In this document: positions 17,433-26,349 of the stretch, one piece after another
Position numbering within the stretch: the first letter of the stretch is position 1
Layout of the letters: every line of letters starts with the position of its first letter
DNA from: Wohlfahrtiimonas larvae_A
Lineage (GTDB): Bacteria; Pseudomonadota; Gammaproteobacteria; Cardiobacteriales; Wohlfahrtiimonadaceae
Length of the DNA: 64,000 bases
Assembly: GCA_040394195.1 (NCBI GenBank)
Contig: JBEBSR010000005.1
Span: forward strand, 1 to 64,000
Direction of reading: 5' to 3'
The notes under the pieces: generated by a model
Told to the model about the DNA's origin: nothing
Seen by the model: the letters and a program-made list of their open reading frames with translations, nothing else
Databases searched by the model: none
Made by a program: the position numbers and the translations under genes

Positions 17433-17711
17433 ATGATTAAAGTAAGCGCAGGCACACTGGAATCTAATGACATTTGGATAACATTAGAAGTTTTAGAAAA
17501 CGGTGACCATATCACTATTGAGTTAGAAAGTATTGTAATGGCTCAATTTGGTGATTCTATAAGAGAAACATTATTAAATTTGGTTCAAACGAGAGCTAAG
17601 AGTTGTGGCCTTTTGATTAAAGCTATAGATAAAGGTGCTCTACCATACACTATCGAAGCAAGAATGGTAACTGCGTTATCGAGAGCCAATCTTTTAAAAG
17701 GAGAAAAATAA
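17433..17711 (+). CDS. citD: Citrate lyase acyl carrier protein (gamma subunit) CitD
   Basis: This 92-residue acyl carrier protein bears the 2'-(5''-triphosphoribosyl)-3'-dephospho-CoA arm of citrate lyase. The attachment serine is S11 in AGTLESND, the conserved site near residue 14 of other CitD proteins. MAQFGDSIRETLL and IDKGALPYTIEARMVTAL match the family. A TTG at 17421 is in frame, but GGAG at 17423-17426 directs translation from the ATG at 17433. The stop overlaps the citE start. Confidence 0.93.
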   Translation: MIKVSAGTLESNDIWITLEVLENGDHITIELESIVMAQFGDSIRETLLNLVQTRAKSCGLLIKAIDKGALPYTIEARMVTALSRANLLKGEK

Positions 17712-18577
17712 TGAATTTATTAAGATCATTATTATTCTTACCAGGTAACAATCCTGGGATGTTACAGAATGCTGGAGTCTTTGGAGCAGATGGTATTATT
17801 TTTGATTTGGAAGATGCAGTTTCTCCTCTTGAAAAAGATTCAGCAAGGCACTTGGTTTATTATGCATTGATTAATAATGAGTATGGTCCAACCAAAACTA
17901 TTGTAAGAATTAATCCATTAATTTATGGTGGGCGTGATGATATCGCAATGATTGCTCAGGCAAAACCAGATGCTTTAATGCTTCCTATGATTCAACATCC
18001 GAATGAATTGTTAGAAATTATTGAATTAATAGATCGTCATGCAGATGGTAAAAAAATAGATGTTATTCCATTAATTGAAACAGCTGGTGGAATCGCAAAT
18101 ATTGATGCAATTGCAGGTACAAGTGATCGAATTTTAGCATTGGCTTTTGGTGCTGAAGATTATAGTGTTTCTATTGGTACAGAAAGAACAACAGAAGGCA
18201 CTGAAATATTATTTGCAAGGCAAAAAATGGTTAATGCAGCTGCTGCGCACGGCTTAACTGCGATTGATACACCATTTACTGATGTGCAAGATAAAGAAGG
18301 TTTATTGAAAGATACTCTTTATGCTAAGCAAATAGGATTTAAAGGCAAACTAGCGATTAATCCACGACAAATTGAGAGCATTCACAAGGCTTTTACACCA
18401 TCTAAAAATGAAATTAAGTGGTCAATGAGGGTGTTAGAGGCAATCAATATTGCAAAACAAAAAGGTTCAGGTGTGATTGCATTAGATGGAAAAATGATTG
18501 ATGCCCCGATTGTATCACGCGCAGAAAGAACAATTAAAATTGCCCAACATTTGAATTTAATTATGGGGGAACAATAA
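17711..18577 (+). CDS. citE: Citrate lyase beta subunit (citryl-ACP lyase) CitE
   Basis: CitE (288 residues) cleaves citryl-ACP to oxaloacetate and acetyl-ACP. It is a TIM-barrel HpcH/HpaI-family protein: LRSLLFLPGNNPGML at the N-terminus, GIIFDLEDAVSP with the Mg-binding region, VIPLIETAGGI, and ALAFGAEDYSVSIGTERT in the middle (the acidic metal ligand loop). GFKGKLAINPRQIE closes the active-site end. The gene overlaps citD and citF by one base each, so the three lyase subunits are translationally coupled. Confidence 0.95.
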   Translation: MNLLRSLLFLPGNNPGMLQNAGVFGADGIIFDLEDAVSPLEKDSARHLVYYALINNEYGPTKTIVRINPLIYGGRDDIAMIAQAKPDALMLPMIQHPNELLEIIELIDRHADGKKIDVIPLIETAGGIANIDAIAGTSDRILALAFGAEDYSVSIGTERTTEGTEILFARQKMVNAAAAHGLTAIDTPFTDVQDKEGLLKDTLYAKQIGFKGKLAINPRQIESIHKAFTPSKNEIKWSMRVLEAINIAKQKGSGVIALDGKMIDAPIVSRAERTIKIAQHLNLIMGEQ

Positions 18578-20124
18578 TGAAAAATTTAGTTGGTAGAGAA
18601 TTGCCAGAGTTTATAGAAGGTTATGGTGTCGTTAAGCCATTTAATGGTGCATTCAGCACAACACCAGATATGAATCGATATGCGCCTAAAGTTAAATACT
18701 CATTACCTGCTCAGGATAAAATCTTAGAGGATTTAGAGGCTGTATTTAAGAATATTCCTATAGTTGATGGTATGACATTAGGTTTCCATCATCATTTTAG
18801 AAATGGTGATTTTGTTGTTAATAAGGTGATGGCTGTCGCGCATAAGCTCAATATTAAAAATTTAACAGTCGCACTGAGTTCTATTTTTCCTGTACATGCA
18901 CCATTAGTTGATTACATGAAAGATGAGACCGTTACTCAAATTGATACAAACTATATGTCTGGACCAGTTGCTCAGGCAATTTCTGAAGGCAAGCTGAAAA
19001 AAACTGCCATTTTGAGAACTCATGGTGGGAGGGCAAGAGCTATAGAATGTGGGCAATTAAAGGTTGATGTTGCTTTTATTGCAGCACCTTGTGTTGATAC
19101 ATATGGCAATATTAATGGTGTAGAAGGTGATGTTGCATGTGGTTCTTTAGGTTATGCTTTTCCTGATATGGAATATGCTGAACATGTCGTGGCTGTAACT
19201 AATAATATATTACCTTATCCTTTGAATCGTATTTCTATACCACAAACACGAGTCGACTATATTGTAGAATTGGATGAAATTGGAGACCCTAAAGGAATTG
19301 TGTCAGGCACAACTACTATTACAAAGGACCCCGTGCAATTAAAGATTGCTTCACTAGCCGCAAAAGCGATTGAGTGTTCAGGATTATTAAAAAATGGTTT
19401 CTCTTTTCAAACAGGTGCTGGTGGTGCATCTCTAGCAGTGGCTGAATATATTCGAGAAATGATGAAAGAACAAAATATTACGGGTAGTTTTGCATTAGGT
19501 GGCATTACAGGTTATTTGGTTCAAATGTTAGAAGAAGGATTATTTAAGAACCTATTAGATGTTCAAGGGTTTGATTTAGAAGCCATCAGGTCTTTAAGAG
19601 ATAATCCAAATCATATGGAAATTGGCGCTGGCATGTATGCTAATCCATTTAATTCAGGTTGTGTTGTCAATCAACTAGATTGCGTGGTATTAGGGGCAAC
19701 TGAGATGGATACATCATTCAATGTTAATGTTACCACAAGCTCCAATGGTTTAATTATGGGAGGGTCAGGTGGGCACAGTGATACCGCGGCAGGTGCTAAA
19801 TTAACAATTGTAACAGCTAATTTATTACGTAGCCGTTTGCCAATTATTCGTGATGACATTATGGTAATCACTACACCAGGTGAAACTGTGGATGTGTTAG
19901 TGACAGAGTATGGTATTTGTGTGAACCCATGTAGACAAGATTTAATTGAGTTATACACACAGAATAAACTCCCTTTATTTAGTATTGAAGAGATGAAAGA
20001 GCTTGCTGAAAAGAAAGCTGGTAAATCTCAGGTTGCTGAAGTTAATAAAGATCGAATAGTTGGCATTTTAGAATATAGAGATGGCACTGTTATTGATCTC
20101 ATTTATTCAATAAAAAATAGTTAG
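18577..20124 (+). CDS. citF: Citrate lyase alpha subunit (citrate-ACP transferase) CitF
   Basis: CitF (515 residues; about 505-510 usual) exchanges acetate for citrate on the carrier protein. GRELPEFIEGYGVVKPFNG at the N-terminus, IVDGMTLGFHHHFRNGD, ILRTHGGRARAIECGQL and the GGSGGHSDTAAGAKL glycine-rich CoA-transferase-like loop near 395 are all CitF blocks. It closes the citDEF block. A perfect 12-bp hairpin follows at 20131-20163 before citC. Confidence 0.95.
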   Translation: MKNLVGRELPEFIEGYGVVKPFNGAFSTTPDMNRYAPKVKYSLPAQDKILEDLEAVFKNIPIVDGMTLGFHHHFRNGDFVVNKVMAVAHKLNIKNLTVALSSIFPVHAPLVDYMKDETVTQIDTNYMSGPVAQAISEGKLKKTAILRTHGGRARAIECGQLKVDVAFIAAPCVDTYGNINGVEGDVACGSLGYAFPDMEYAEHVVAVTNNILPYPLNRISIPQTRVDYIVELDEIGDPKGIVSGTTTITKDPVQLKIASLAAKAIECSGLLKNGFSFQTGAGGASLAVAEYIREMMKEQNITGSFALGGITGYLVQMLEEGLFKNLLDVQGFDLEAIRSLRDNPNHMEIGAGMYANPFNSGCVVNQLDCVVLGATEMDTSFNVNVTTSSNGLIMGGSGGHSDTAAGAKLTIVTANLLRSRLPIIRDDIMVITTPGETVDVLVTEYGICVNPCRQDLIELYTQNKLPLFSIEEMKELAEKKAGKSQVAEVNKDRIVGILEYRDGTVIDLIYSIKNS

Positions 20125-20130
20125 TTAGAT

Positions 20131-20163
20131 GATAGGCTTTACATTGTGATAGTAAAGCCTATC
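20131..20163 (+). other. Perfect intercistronic hairpin between citF and citC
   Basis: GATAGGCTTTAC and GTAAAGCCTATC pair perfectly over 12 bp around a 9-nt loop. The sequence after it is CTAAAATAATATG, with no T-run, so readthrough into citC is expected. It may protect the upstream citDEF mRNA or lower expression of the modification genes relative to the subunits. Confidence 0.75.
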
Positions 20164-20184
20164 CTAAAATAATATGGGAGCGAT

Positions 20185-21195
20185 ATGTCATATATTTATA
20201 ATCATATTACGAAGGAACATAATGTTGCGTACCAAGAAATAAAAGAGTTTTTAGAGCAAAATAATCTTTTAATGGATTGTAATGTGACAGATTTTATAGA
20301 AGTACGTGATAAGTCTATATTGGTGGCTTGTGCAGGTTGGGATGGCAATATTATCAAATGTGTTGCAATTAATGAAAATGATAGAGGCTCAGGAATATCA
20401 TTATCTATGCTGAGCGAAGTGCAAAAACTAGCGATATCACAAGGTTATTCAGAGCTGTTTTTATTTACCAAGCCATGTAATGTAGAGCTGTTTAAAGCCG
20501 CAGGATTTTACCCAATCATCATCCATGACAAAGTGGTACTGATGGAGAATAGCCAGAATCGTTTCGCAAAATTTTGTCATCATTTAACACAATATCAAAA
20601 AATCGATGGTGTAAGTGGTGCGATAGTTATGAATGCTAATCCTTTCACTCTAGGCCATCAGTATTTAATCCAGAAAGCTTTAGAAAATTGTGATTGGTTA
20701 CATGTTTTTGTTGTACAAGAGAATTTATCATTTTTTAGCTTTGAAGATCGTTATCAGTTAGTTCAAGAAGGAACAAAACAGTTCGATAGGGTAACGGTTC
20801 ATAAAGGATCTGACTATATTATTTCTCGTGCATCATTTCCTAATTATTTTTTAAAAGATACTAATTTAGTATCAAGCAGTCATGCTGGCTTAGATTTATC
20901 AATTTTTAGAAAATTTATTGCGCCAGCATTAAACATTAGTTGTCGTTTTGTCGGAACAGAACCTACAGACATGATTACTCGGCAATATAATGAAGAAATG
21001 GTGCATTATTTACAGGAAACACAAGGTGAATCTCTTGCCATTAATGTAATAGAGATCCCTAGGATATCGATCACAGCAAATGTTATATCAGCATCTTCTG
21101 TTAGGCGATATTTAGCAGATCAAAATTTTGATGCAATTGCTCAGTTAGTACCAGATTCTACATTGAAATATTTAGTAGAAAGGTATAAAAAATGA
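20185..21195 (+). CDS. citC: [Citrate (pro-3S)-lyase] ligase CitC
   Basis: CitC (336 residues) acetylates the carrier-protein thiol with acetate and ATP, activating citrate lyase. The N-terminal third resembles a GNAT fold (LSEVQKLAISQGYSELFLFT); the rest is a nucleotidyltransferase with NANPFTLGHQYLIQKAL near residue 150, the HxGH-type site, and SASSVRRYL late (the ISSTxIR-like motif). In Klebsiella and E. coli citC precedes citD; here it follows citF. The citG start overlaps its end by 4 bases. Confidence 0.93.
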   Translation: MSYIYNHITKEHNVAYQEIKEFLEQNNLLMDCNVTDFIEVRDKSILVACAGWDGNIIKCVAINENDRGSGISLSMLSEVQKLAISQGYSELFLFTKPCNVELFKAAGFYPIIIHDKVVLMENSQNRFAKFCHHLTQYQKIDGVSGAIVMNANPFTLGHQYLIQKALENCDWLHVFVVQENLSFFSFEDRYQLVQEGTKQFDRVTVHKGSDYIISRASFPNYFLKDTNLVSSSHAGLDLSIFRKFIAPALNISCRFVGTEPTDMITRQYNEEMVHYLQETQGESLAINVIEIPRISITANVISASSVRRYLADQNFDAIAQLVPDSTLKYLVERYKK

Positions 21196-22058
21196 AGTTG
21201 TTAGAATATACATTCTTGAATAATCTTGCAGCAACTGCTTTAAAGTCTGAAGTGTTATTGAGCCCAAAACCTGGCTTGGTTGATCGTTTGAATAATGGTG
21301 CACATTGTGACATGAATGTTGAATTATTTATGAAAAGTGCAGACATTATTTCAACTTACATGGAACATTTTGTATCTATAGGGTGGGAAAATAGGTTTTT
21401 GCCATCAAGTGTGCTGTTGCCAATTATTAGAGAAGTTGGGATCCAGTGTGAAGCAGATATGTTTAATGTAACGCATGGTATTAATACACATAAAGGCGCA
21501 ATTTTTTCTTTTGCTTTGATCGGTACTGCTATGGGGAAGTATTGGGATAATATTGATAGGGTTTCAATTGATGATTTATGTAATGAGGTTGCTAATATTT
21601 GTTCGGGTATTGTTAACAATGAGTTGAAAAATTCAGATGAGCAGAATACTGCAGGGCAAAAAATTTTTAAAAAGTATGGTATTGCTGGCGCACGAGGAGA
21701 AGCTGAACATGGCTTTCGGTCAGTGAGACTGATTGCTTTGCCTATTCTAGAGGAGTTATCAGGTCTGCATTCTGAAGAACAAATATATTTACACATATTA
21801 ATGAGCCTAGTTGCATATACCAATGATACAAATATTATTTCACGCAAAGATATGAAAGGATTGATGTTTGCACAAGATATTGCTAAATATTATTTAGATT
21901 CAGGTAGTGTTTTTAATGATCACAATTTAATGCGTTTAAAAGGTATTGATAACCTTTTTATCCTTAATAATATTAGCCCAGGTGGTTGTGCTGACTTATT
22001 AGCTATTACATTATATTTAAAAGCATTTCAGGAATGGCAAACAAGTAGAGGTATTTAA
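21192..22058 (+). CDS. citG: Triphosphoribosyl-dephospho-CoA synthase CitG
   Basis: CitG (288 residues) makes the prosthetic-group precursor from ATP and dephospho-CoA. VLLSPKPGLVDRLNNGAHCDMN near residue 20-40, NVTHGINTHKGAIFSFAL near 95 and the GIAGARGEAEHGF block near 165 are the family's conserved parts. GGCADLLAITLYL is typical at the C-terminus. The ATG overlaps the citC stop and citX follows directly, so precursor synthesis and transfer are encoded together, as stand-alone genes rather than a CitXG fusion. Confidence 0.94.
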   Translation: MKLLEYTFLNNLAATALKSEVLLSPKPGLVDRLNNGAHCDMNVELFMKSADIISTYMEHFVSIGWENRFLPSSVLLPIIREVGIQCEADMFNVTHGINTHKGAIFSFALIGTAMGKYWDNIDRVSIDDLCNEVANICSGIVNNELKNSDEQNTAGQKIFKKYGIAGARGEAEHGFRSVRLIALPILEELSGLHSEEQIYLHILMSLVAYTNDTNIISRKDMKGLMFAQDIAKYYLDSGSVFNDHNLMRLKGIDNLFILNNISPGGCADLLAITLYLKAFQEWQTSRGI

Positions 22059-22061
22059 GTG

Positions 22062-22625
22062 ATGCAATATTGCGAAATGCTAAATGGTAAACAAGTCTCA
22101 CTAGATGAAGTTTTATTATCTAAAGAAACTAGACAAAAGACACAATTACAATTGTTACGTCAGCATGATGGCACACTTGTTTACTTGACCTTAGTAGCTC
22201 CTGGTAATATTAAAAATAATGATGGTTTTAGATATGTTTTTTATAGAGCATTGCTAGACTTTGAGAAACAATGCATACAACAGAAACTATCAATTATTTG
22301 TCATGGACGAATTATTGAAAACACTGGATTAGAAGCATATTGGATGATTAAAACTGAAGACATGTATTGTGTAAAAAAGCTCTGTATAAATTTAGAAGAA
22401 CGGATGATATATGGGCGATTATGTGATTTTGATGTCATCATTGGTAATTCTATGAATCATCATATAGTTTCTCGAAGTGATTTAAATTTATCAGGTCGGA
22501 AGTGCCTTGTATGTGGTTCATTTGCACATGTTTGTGCTAGATCACAAGAACATTCTTATACAGATGTTTTAGATAGTGTAAGCGATATTATTTGTCAAAG
22601 TATTCAAGATATATTAGTGATTTAA
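22062..22625 (+). CDS. citX: Apo-citrate lyase phosphoribosyl-dephospho-CoA transferase CitX
   Basis: CitX (187 residues) attaches the CitG product to the serine of CitD. Supporting segments are VSLDEVLLSKETRQ near the N-terminus, YLTLVAPGNIKN, GRLCDFDVI with the catalytic-type acidic cluster, and SGRKCLVCGSFAHVCARSQEHS near the C-terminus, which closely follows the CLLC...CARGKTH pattern of known CitX. A GTG at 22059 directly after the citG stop is an alternative start one codon earlier. The N-terminal half is more divergent than the C-terminal half. Confidence 0.9.
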   Translation: MQYCEMLNGKQVSLDEVLLSKETRQKTQLQLLRQHDGTLVYLTLVAPGNIKNNDGFRYVFYRALLDFEKQCIQQKLSIICHGRIIENTGLEAYWMIKTEDMYCVKKLCINLEERMIYGRLCDFDVIIGNSMNHHIVSRSDLNLSGRKCLVCGSFAHVCARSQEHSYTDVLDSVSDIICQSIQDILVI

Positions 22626-22647
22626 TTCAAAGTAATAGACTTATCAT

Positions 22648-24261
22648 ATGATGAAATTTTTCAGTAAAATAAAGCTGCAAACTAAAATATTGCTCTTAGG
22701 AGGAGTGATATTAATCTTAGCCATCAGTGTGGGTGGTGTAGTTATTTTAAGGATTGTGGATACATATTTTAATGATATTGCTTTAGATAGAGGCAATCAT
22801 GCAATGAGTGAAATTATCAACCAACCACTTGTTGCTCAATCGCTTATAAATCCAACACCTGAAAACTCGAAAGAATTGGTGAATTTAACAAATATTATTC
22901 AACGTGCATCAATTGTAGATTTTATAGTGATCATAGATATGGATGGCATTCGTTTAACACATCCTAATCCAAACAAAATTGGATTGTTAGTAGAGGGTGA
23001 TGATGTCAGTGATGTATTTTTAGGCAAATCTTATATATCTACAGCTGCTGGCACTTTAGGAAGATCTTTGAGGTTGTTTGAGCCTGTTTATGATGGAAAA
23101 CAACAAGTTGGTGCTGTCATTATTGGCATTACAGTAGAGTCTATTAGTTTAATGGCAGCTAAAATATATATGCCAATTATGTATTTTTTGGCTTTCATTT
23201 TATGTGTGACTGTTGTATCAACAGTATATTTAGCTAAGCATATTAAGAAAATATTAAATAATTTAGAGCCACATGAAATAGCAAGGATGCTGGAAGAAAA
23301 AAACTCTATGTTCCGCACAGTTAAAGAAGGCGTCATTGTGATCAATACATCTGGGTATATTTCACTGATTAATGATGCAGCTAAGAGAATTCTAGGATTA
23401 GATAATCGAATTGAAGGAAATTTTTTTCGGCAGAATATTTATAAAATTGATGATTATTTGGCTAATTCTAGGTTGGAAGATGTTATGAAATCTCAGATGC
23501 CAGAATATGATAGCGAACAAAAATTGGATAATACGATTATTATTACAAACAGAGTGCCATTAATTGTCAAAGGAAAAGTCGTTGGAGCGATGGCTACTTT
23601 TAGAGATATGACTGAACTCAGGAAATTGGCTGAGCGATTAACAGGTGTTAAACGTTATTTAGAAGCACTTCGAGTGCAGCAGCATGATTTTTCAAATAAG
23701 ATGCATGTTATTCATGGATTATTCAGTACACAAAATTATAGCGATTTGGGGGATTACCTTAATGAGCTCATGTACGAATTGAATGAAGAAGAATATAGCT
23801 TAACTGCGTCTGTGAAAGACCCAATTTTACAAAGTTATTTACACAGCAAGTTAAGACATGCTAATGAGTTAGGCGTTAACTTAGATATTGATATTCAGAA
23901 TAATATTGATGTCATAGACAATAAAAGTATTGCCTATTCTTTAGTGACTTTATTAGGTAATTTAATCAACAATGCATTTGATGCTGTCGCCAATGAAGAT
24001 GCTAAGGACGTTACTGTGGTTATGTCATTACATGAAGGTCAACTTTTATGCATGATAGAGGACAGTGGAAAAGGTATTAATCCTGATGATTTAGATAAAA
24101 TTATGAATAAAGGTTATTCTTCTAATGGAGAAGGTAGAGGTTACGGCTTATATATTATTCTTAATATATTGAGTGAGTTAAACGGTAAGATTAGTTTTGA
24201 TTCTGGAAAAAAAGCTGGCTTTGGTGTTAGCATACAAATACCTCAGAAGAATATTTGGTAA
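22648..24261 (+). CDS. CitA/DpiB-type sensor histidine kinase
   Basis: This 537-residue two-component sensor has a first membrane helix at about residues 12-35, a periplasmic PAS (CitA-type) domain, and a second helix near 172-197. The periplasmic part shows RLTHPNPNKIGL and GTLGRSLRLFEPVYD, which match the citrate/dicarboxylate sensor family. A cytoplasmic PAS follows (VKEGVIVINTSGYISLIN), then a phosphoacceptor His346 in RVQQHDFSNKMH, and a HATPase_c domain with NLINNAFDAV, DSGKGI and GRGYGLYI. It follows citX by 22 bp and overlaps no gene. It most likely senses external citrate and controls the cit operon, including itself. Confidence 0.9.
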   Translation: MMKFFSKIKLQTKILLLGGVILILAISVGGVVILRIVDTYFNDIALDRGNHAMSEIINQPLVAQSLINPTPENSKELVNLTNIIQRASIVDFIVIIDMDGIRLTHPNPNKIGLLVEGDDVSDVFLGKSYISTAAGTLGRSLRLFEPVYDGKQQVGAVIIGITVESISLMAAKIYMPIMYFLAFILCVTVVSTVYLAKHIKKILNNLEPHEIARMLEEKNSMFRTVKEGVIVINTSGYISLINDAAKRILGLDNRIEGNFFRQNIYKIDDYLANSRLEDVMKSQMPEYDSEQKLDNTIIITNRVPLIVKGKVVGAMATFRDMTELRKLAERLTGVKRYLEALRVQQHDFSNKMHVIHGLFSTQNYSDLGDYLNELMYELNEEEYSLTASVKDPILQSYLHSKLRHANELGVNLDIDIQNNIDVIDNKSIAYSLVTLLGNLINNAFDAVANEDAKDVTVVMSLHEGQLLCMIEDSGKGINPDDLDKIMNKGYSSNGEGRGYGLYIILNILSELNGKISFDSGKKAGFGVSIQIPQKNIW

Positions 24262-24264
24262 GTT

Positions 24265-24939
24265 ATGATGATATCAGTTTTAATAGTTGAAGATGATCCA
24301 ATGGTAGCAGAGCTGAACCGCTTGTATACTGAGAAGATTGATGGCTTTCATGTTATTAAAATTGTTAATAATGGGCGAGATGCTATCGATTTTTTGAGTA
24401 ATCATAGTGTGCATTTAGTTTTACTGGATGTGTTTATGCCACATATGCAGGGATTAGCAGTACTCAAAAAAATCAAGTCATCATTCTCAGATGTGAATGT
24501 CATTATGATTACTGCTAATAGGGCAAGTTTAGATATTAAAACTGCATTAAATCATGGCGTGATAGATTATATAGTGAAGCCTTTTACCTTTGAAAGATTT
24601 CAATCAACACTTTTAGCTTTTAGTCAAAGATACAAAATATTGCATTCAGAGGAAGAGTTGACACAATCTGCTTTGGACAAAATTATCTCTATAGATATAC
24701 CTAAATTACAAAGCCAACACCCTAAAGGGATTAATGAGCAAACATTATTAACAATTAAAAAGCTCATAAAAGATTTTACTCATACTTTTACTGTGACAGA
24801 AATTGCCGACATTAGTGGTTTGTCACGCATATCACTAAAGAAATATTTAGACTATCTTGAAAATCAAGGAGAATTAGAAAGCGAGTTGCTTTATTCCACA
24901 ATGGGTAGACCTGCGAAGCTATACAAAATATCTAATTAG
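24265..24939 (+). CDS. CitB/DpiA-type response regulator
   Basis: This 224-residue partner of the preceding kinase starts 3 bp after it. The receiver domain has the acidic pair in VEDDPMVAE, the phosphoacceptor D55 in LLDVFMPHMQG, the switch Thr in MITANRAS and the conserved Lys in VKPFTF. The C-terminal part (FTVTEIADISGLSRISLKKYLDYLE) is a CitB-type winged or helix-turn-helix domain, as in DpiA/CitB/DcuR. It should activate citS-citDEF in response to citrate. A second ATG lies one codon downstream at 24268. Confidence 0.9.
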   Translation: MMISVLIVEDDPMVAELNRLYTEKIDGFHVIKIVNNGRDAIDFLSNHSVHLVLLDVFMPHMQGLAVLKKIKSSFSDVNVIMITANRASLDIKTALNHGVIDYIVKPFTFERFQSTLLAFSQRYKILHSEEELTQSALDKIISIDIPKLQSQHPKGINEQTLLTIKKLIKDFTHTFTVTEIADISGLSRISLKKYLDYLENQGELESELLYSTMGRPAKLYKISN

Positions 24940-24944
24940 TTTCT

Positions 24945-24975
24945 AAAAAGCTGAATATGTTTCATATCCAGCCTA
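24945..24975 (-). terminator. Terminator for nhaA (minus strand)
   Basis: Read on the minus strand, GCTGGATATG and CATATTCAGC form a 10-bp stem with one mismatch around a short loop, followed by a TTTTT run. It lies just after the nhaA stop and may also slow transcription arriving from the citrate regulator gene. Confidence 0.7.
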
Positions 24976-24982
24976 GTTATAT

Positions 24983-26128
24983 TTACTTAACTTGCGGATG
25001 CAACCTCAAGATCATATAACCCAATCCACCTGATAAGAATGAGCCGATGAATACGCCGATTTTGCTTAAATCCTGCAATTCAGGTGAAACGAATGCCAAC
25101 ATGCTGATGAATAAACTCATTGTAAAGCCAATACCGCACAATAAGGCAACACCATAAACTTGTAGCCATGTTGCACCATTTGGGCGTTGGAATAAGCCTA
25201 ATTTTTCACCCAAATACACGATACCGAAAATACCAATTTGCTTACCAAAGAATAAGCCTAAAGCAACACCTAAAACCACAGGATGAGCAAGCATAGATAA
25301 TTCTAAGCCAGCAAATGAAACTCCTGCATTGGCAAAGCCAAAGATAGGAATGATCAAGAAGCTTACCCAATTGCTTAAGCTATGTTCCCAAGCAATCAAT
25401 GGTGGTTCACCTTTTGCATTAAGGGCAACATTATTGAGCGGAATGGTTAAGGCTAAAGTTACACCTGCTAAAGTTGCATGAATGCCTGATTTTAAAACCA
25501 TAAACCATAAGATTAAGCCAAATATGAGATATAGATACGGTGATGTTGCTTTTTTGAAGTTCAAAAATACGAGTGCAATGATGCTAACTAATGCGCCTAA
25601 TAGATACATTAAGCTCAACTCTTGTGTGTAAAACACAGCAATGACGATAATGGCTGCTAAATCATCAATGATGGCTAAAGCTGTTAAAAATATCTTGAGT
25701 GATAAAGGTACTCGGCTACCCAATAAAGCCAAAATACCTAATGCAAATGCGATATCTGTCGCTGTTGGGATTGCCCAACCATTCAAAGCAGCAGCATCGC
25801 CTTTGTTGAGATAGTAATAGATGACAGCGGGCACAGCTAAACCTGCCAATGCCGCTAATCCTGGTAAAATTCGTTGTGAATTAGTGGCTAATTCACCCAC
25901 TAAAAATTCACGTTTAAGCTCTAAGCCAACGTAGAGAAAAAAGATCGCCATCAATGCATCATTAATCCAATGCAAAATGGATAAACCTGCAATATAGCTA
26001 TTTAAAATTGAGAAATATGATTCTGCCAATGGACTATTGGCAATGAGTAATCCCAGTAATGCCAATATCATTAAAACGATGCCACCTGCTGTGGGTAAAG
26101 CAAAAAAGTACTGAAGTTTTTTATACAT
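24983..26128 (-). CDS. nhaA: Na+/H+ antiporter NhaA
   Basis: NhaA exports Na+ (or Li+) in exchange for protons and maintains pH and sodium balance. The 381-residue product has 12 helices and the essential double aspartate in TALAIIDDLAAIIVIA near residue 160. Other NhaA blocks are MAIFFLYVGLELKREFLVGEL, GWAIPTATDIAFALGIL, IPIFGFANAGVSF and the helix XI block LLCGIGFTMSLFI. A TTG in frame at 26140 is less likely than the ATG at 26128, which has GGGAGA just upstream. It is a single gene with its own terminator. Confidence 0.95.
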   Translation of the reverse strand: MYKKLQYFFALPTAGGIVLMILALLGLLIANSPLAESYFSILNSYIAGLSILHWINDALMAIFFLYVGLELKREFLVGELATNSQRILPGLAALAGLAVPAVIYYYLNKGDAAALNGWAIPTATDIAFALGILALLGSRVPLSLKIFLTALAIIDDLAAIIVIAVFYTQELSLMYLLGALVSIIALVFLNFKKATSPYLYLIFGLILWFMVLKSGIHATLAGVTLALTIPLNNVALNAKGEPPLIAWEHSLSNWVSFLIIPIFGFANAGVSFAGLELSMLAHPVVLGVALGLFFGKQIGIFGIVYLGEKLGLFQRPNGATWLQVYGVALLCGIGFTMSLFISMLAFVSPELQDLSKIGVFIGSFLSGGLGYMILRLHPQVK

Positions 26129-26289
26129 CCATTCTCCCAAAGTTGTATTTCATAAAAAACGTAAATTTACTAGAAAGTGACAGTAAAACACAATATTTTT
26201 ATTCAAAAATCGATAAAAGTTATAAATACATTTATTTTAAATATAAAAATTAGCATTGTTTTTGGAAGATTGTCCTTTGTTTTTAAAAC

Positions 26290-26321
26290 ATAAAAAAACA
26301 GCCATAAAAATATGGCTGTTT
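26290..26321 (-). terminator. Terminator for the ribose-type binding-protein gene
   Basis: AACAGCCATA and TATGGCTGTT pair perfectly over 10 bp with a 4-nt loop; on the minus strand a run of T follows. It lies 29 bp past the stop of the binding-protein gene at 26350. Confidence 0.88.
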
Positions 26322-26349
26322 ATGTTGAATAATGAATGAGTTAGGCTAT

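Noticed and set aside
21356..21847. 163-codon open frame on the minus strand
   Set aside because: Antisense to citG, with no family resemblance and no upstream signals.
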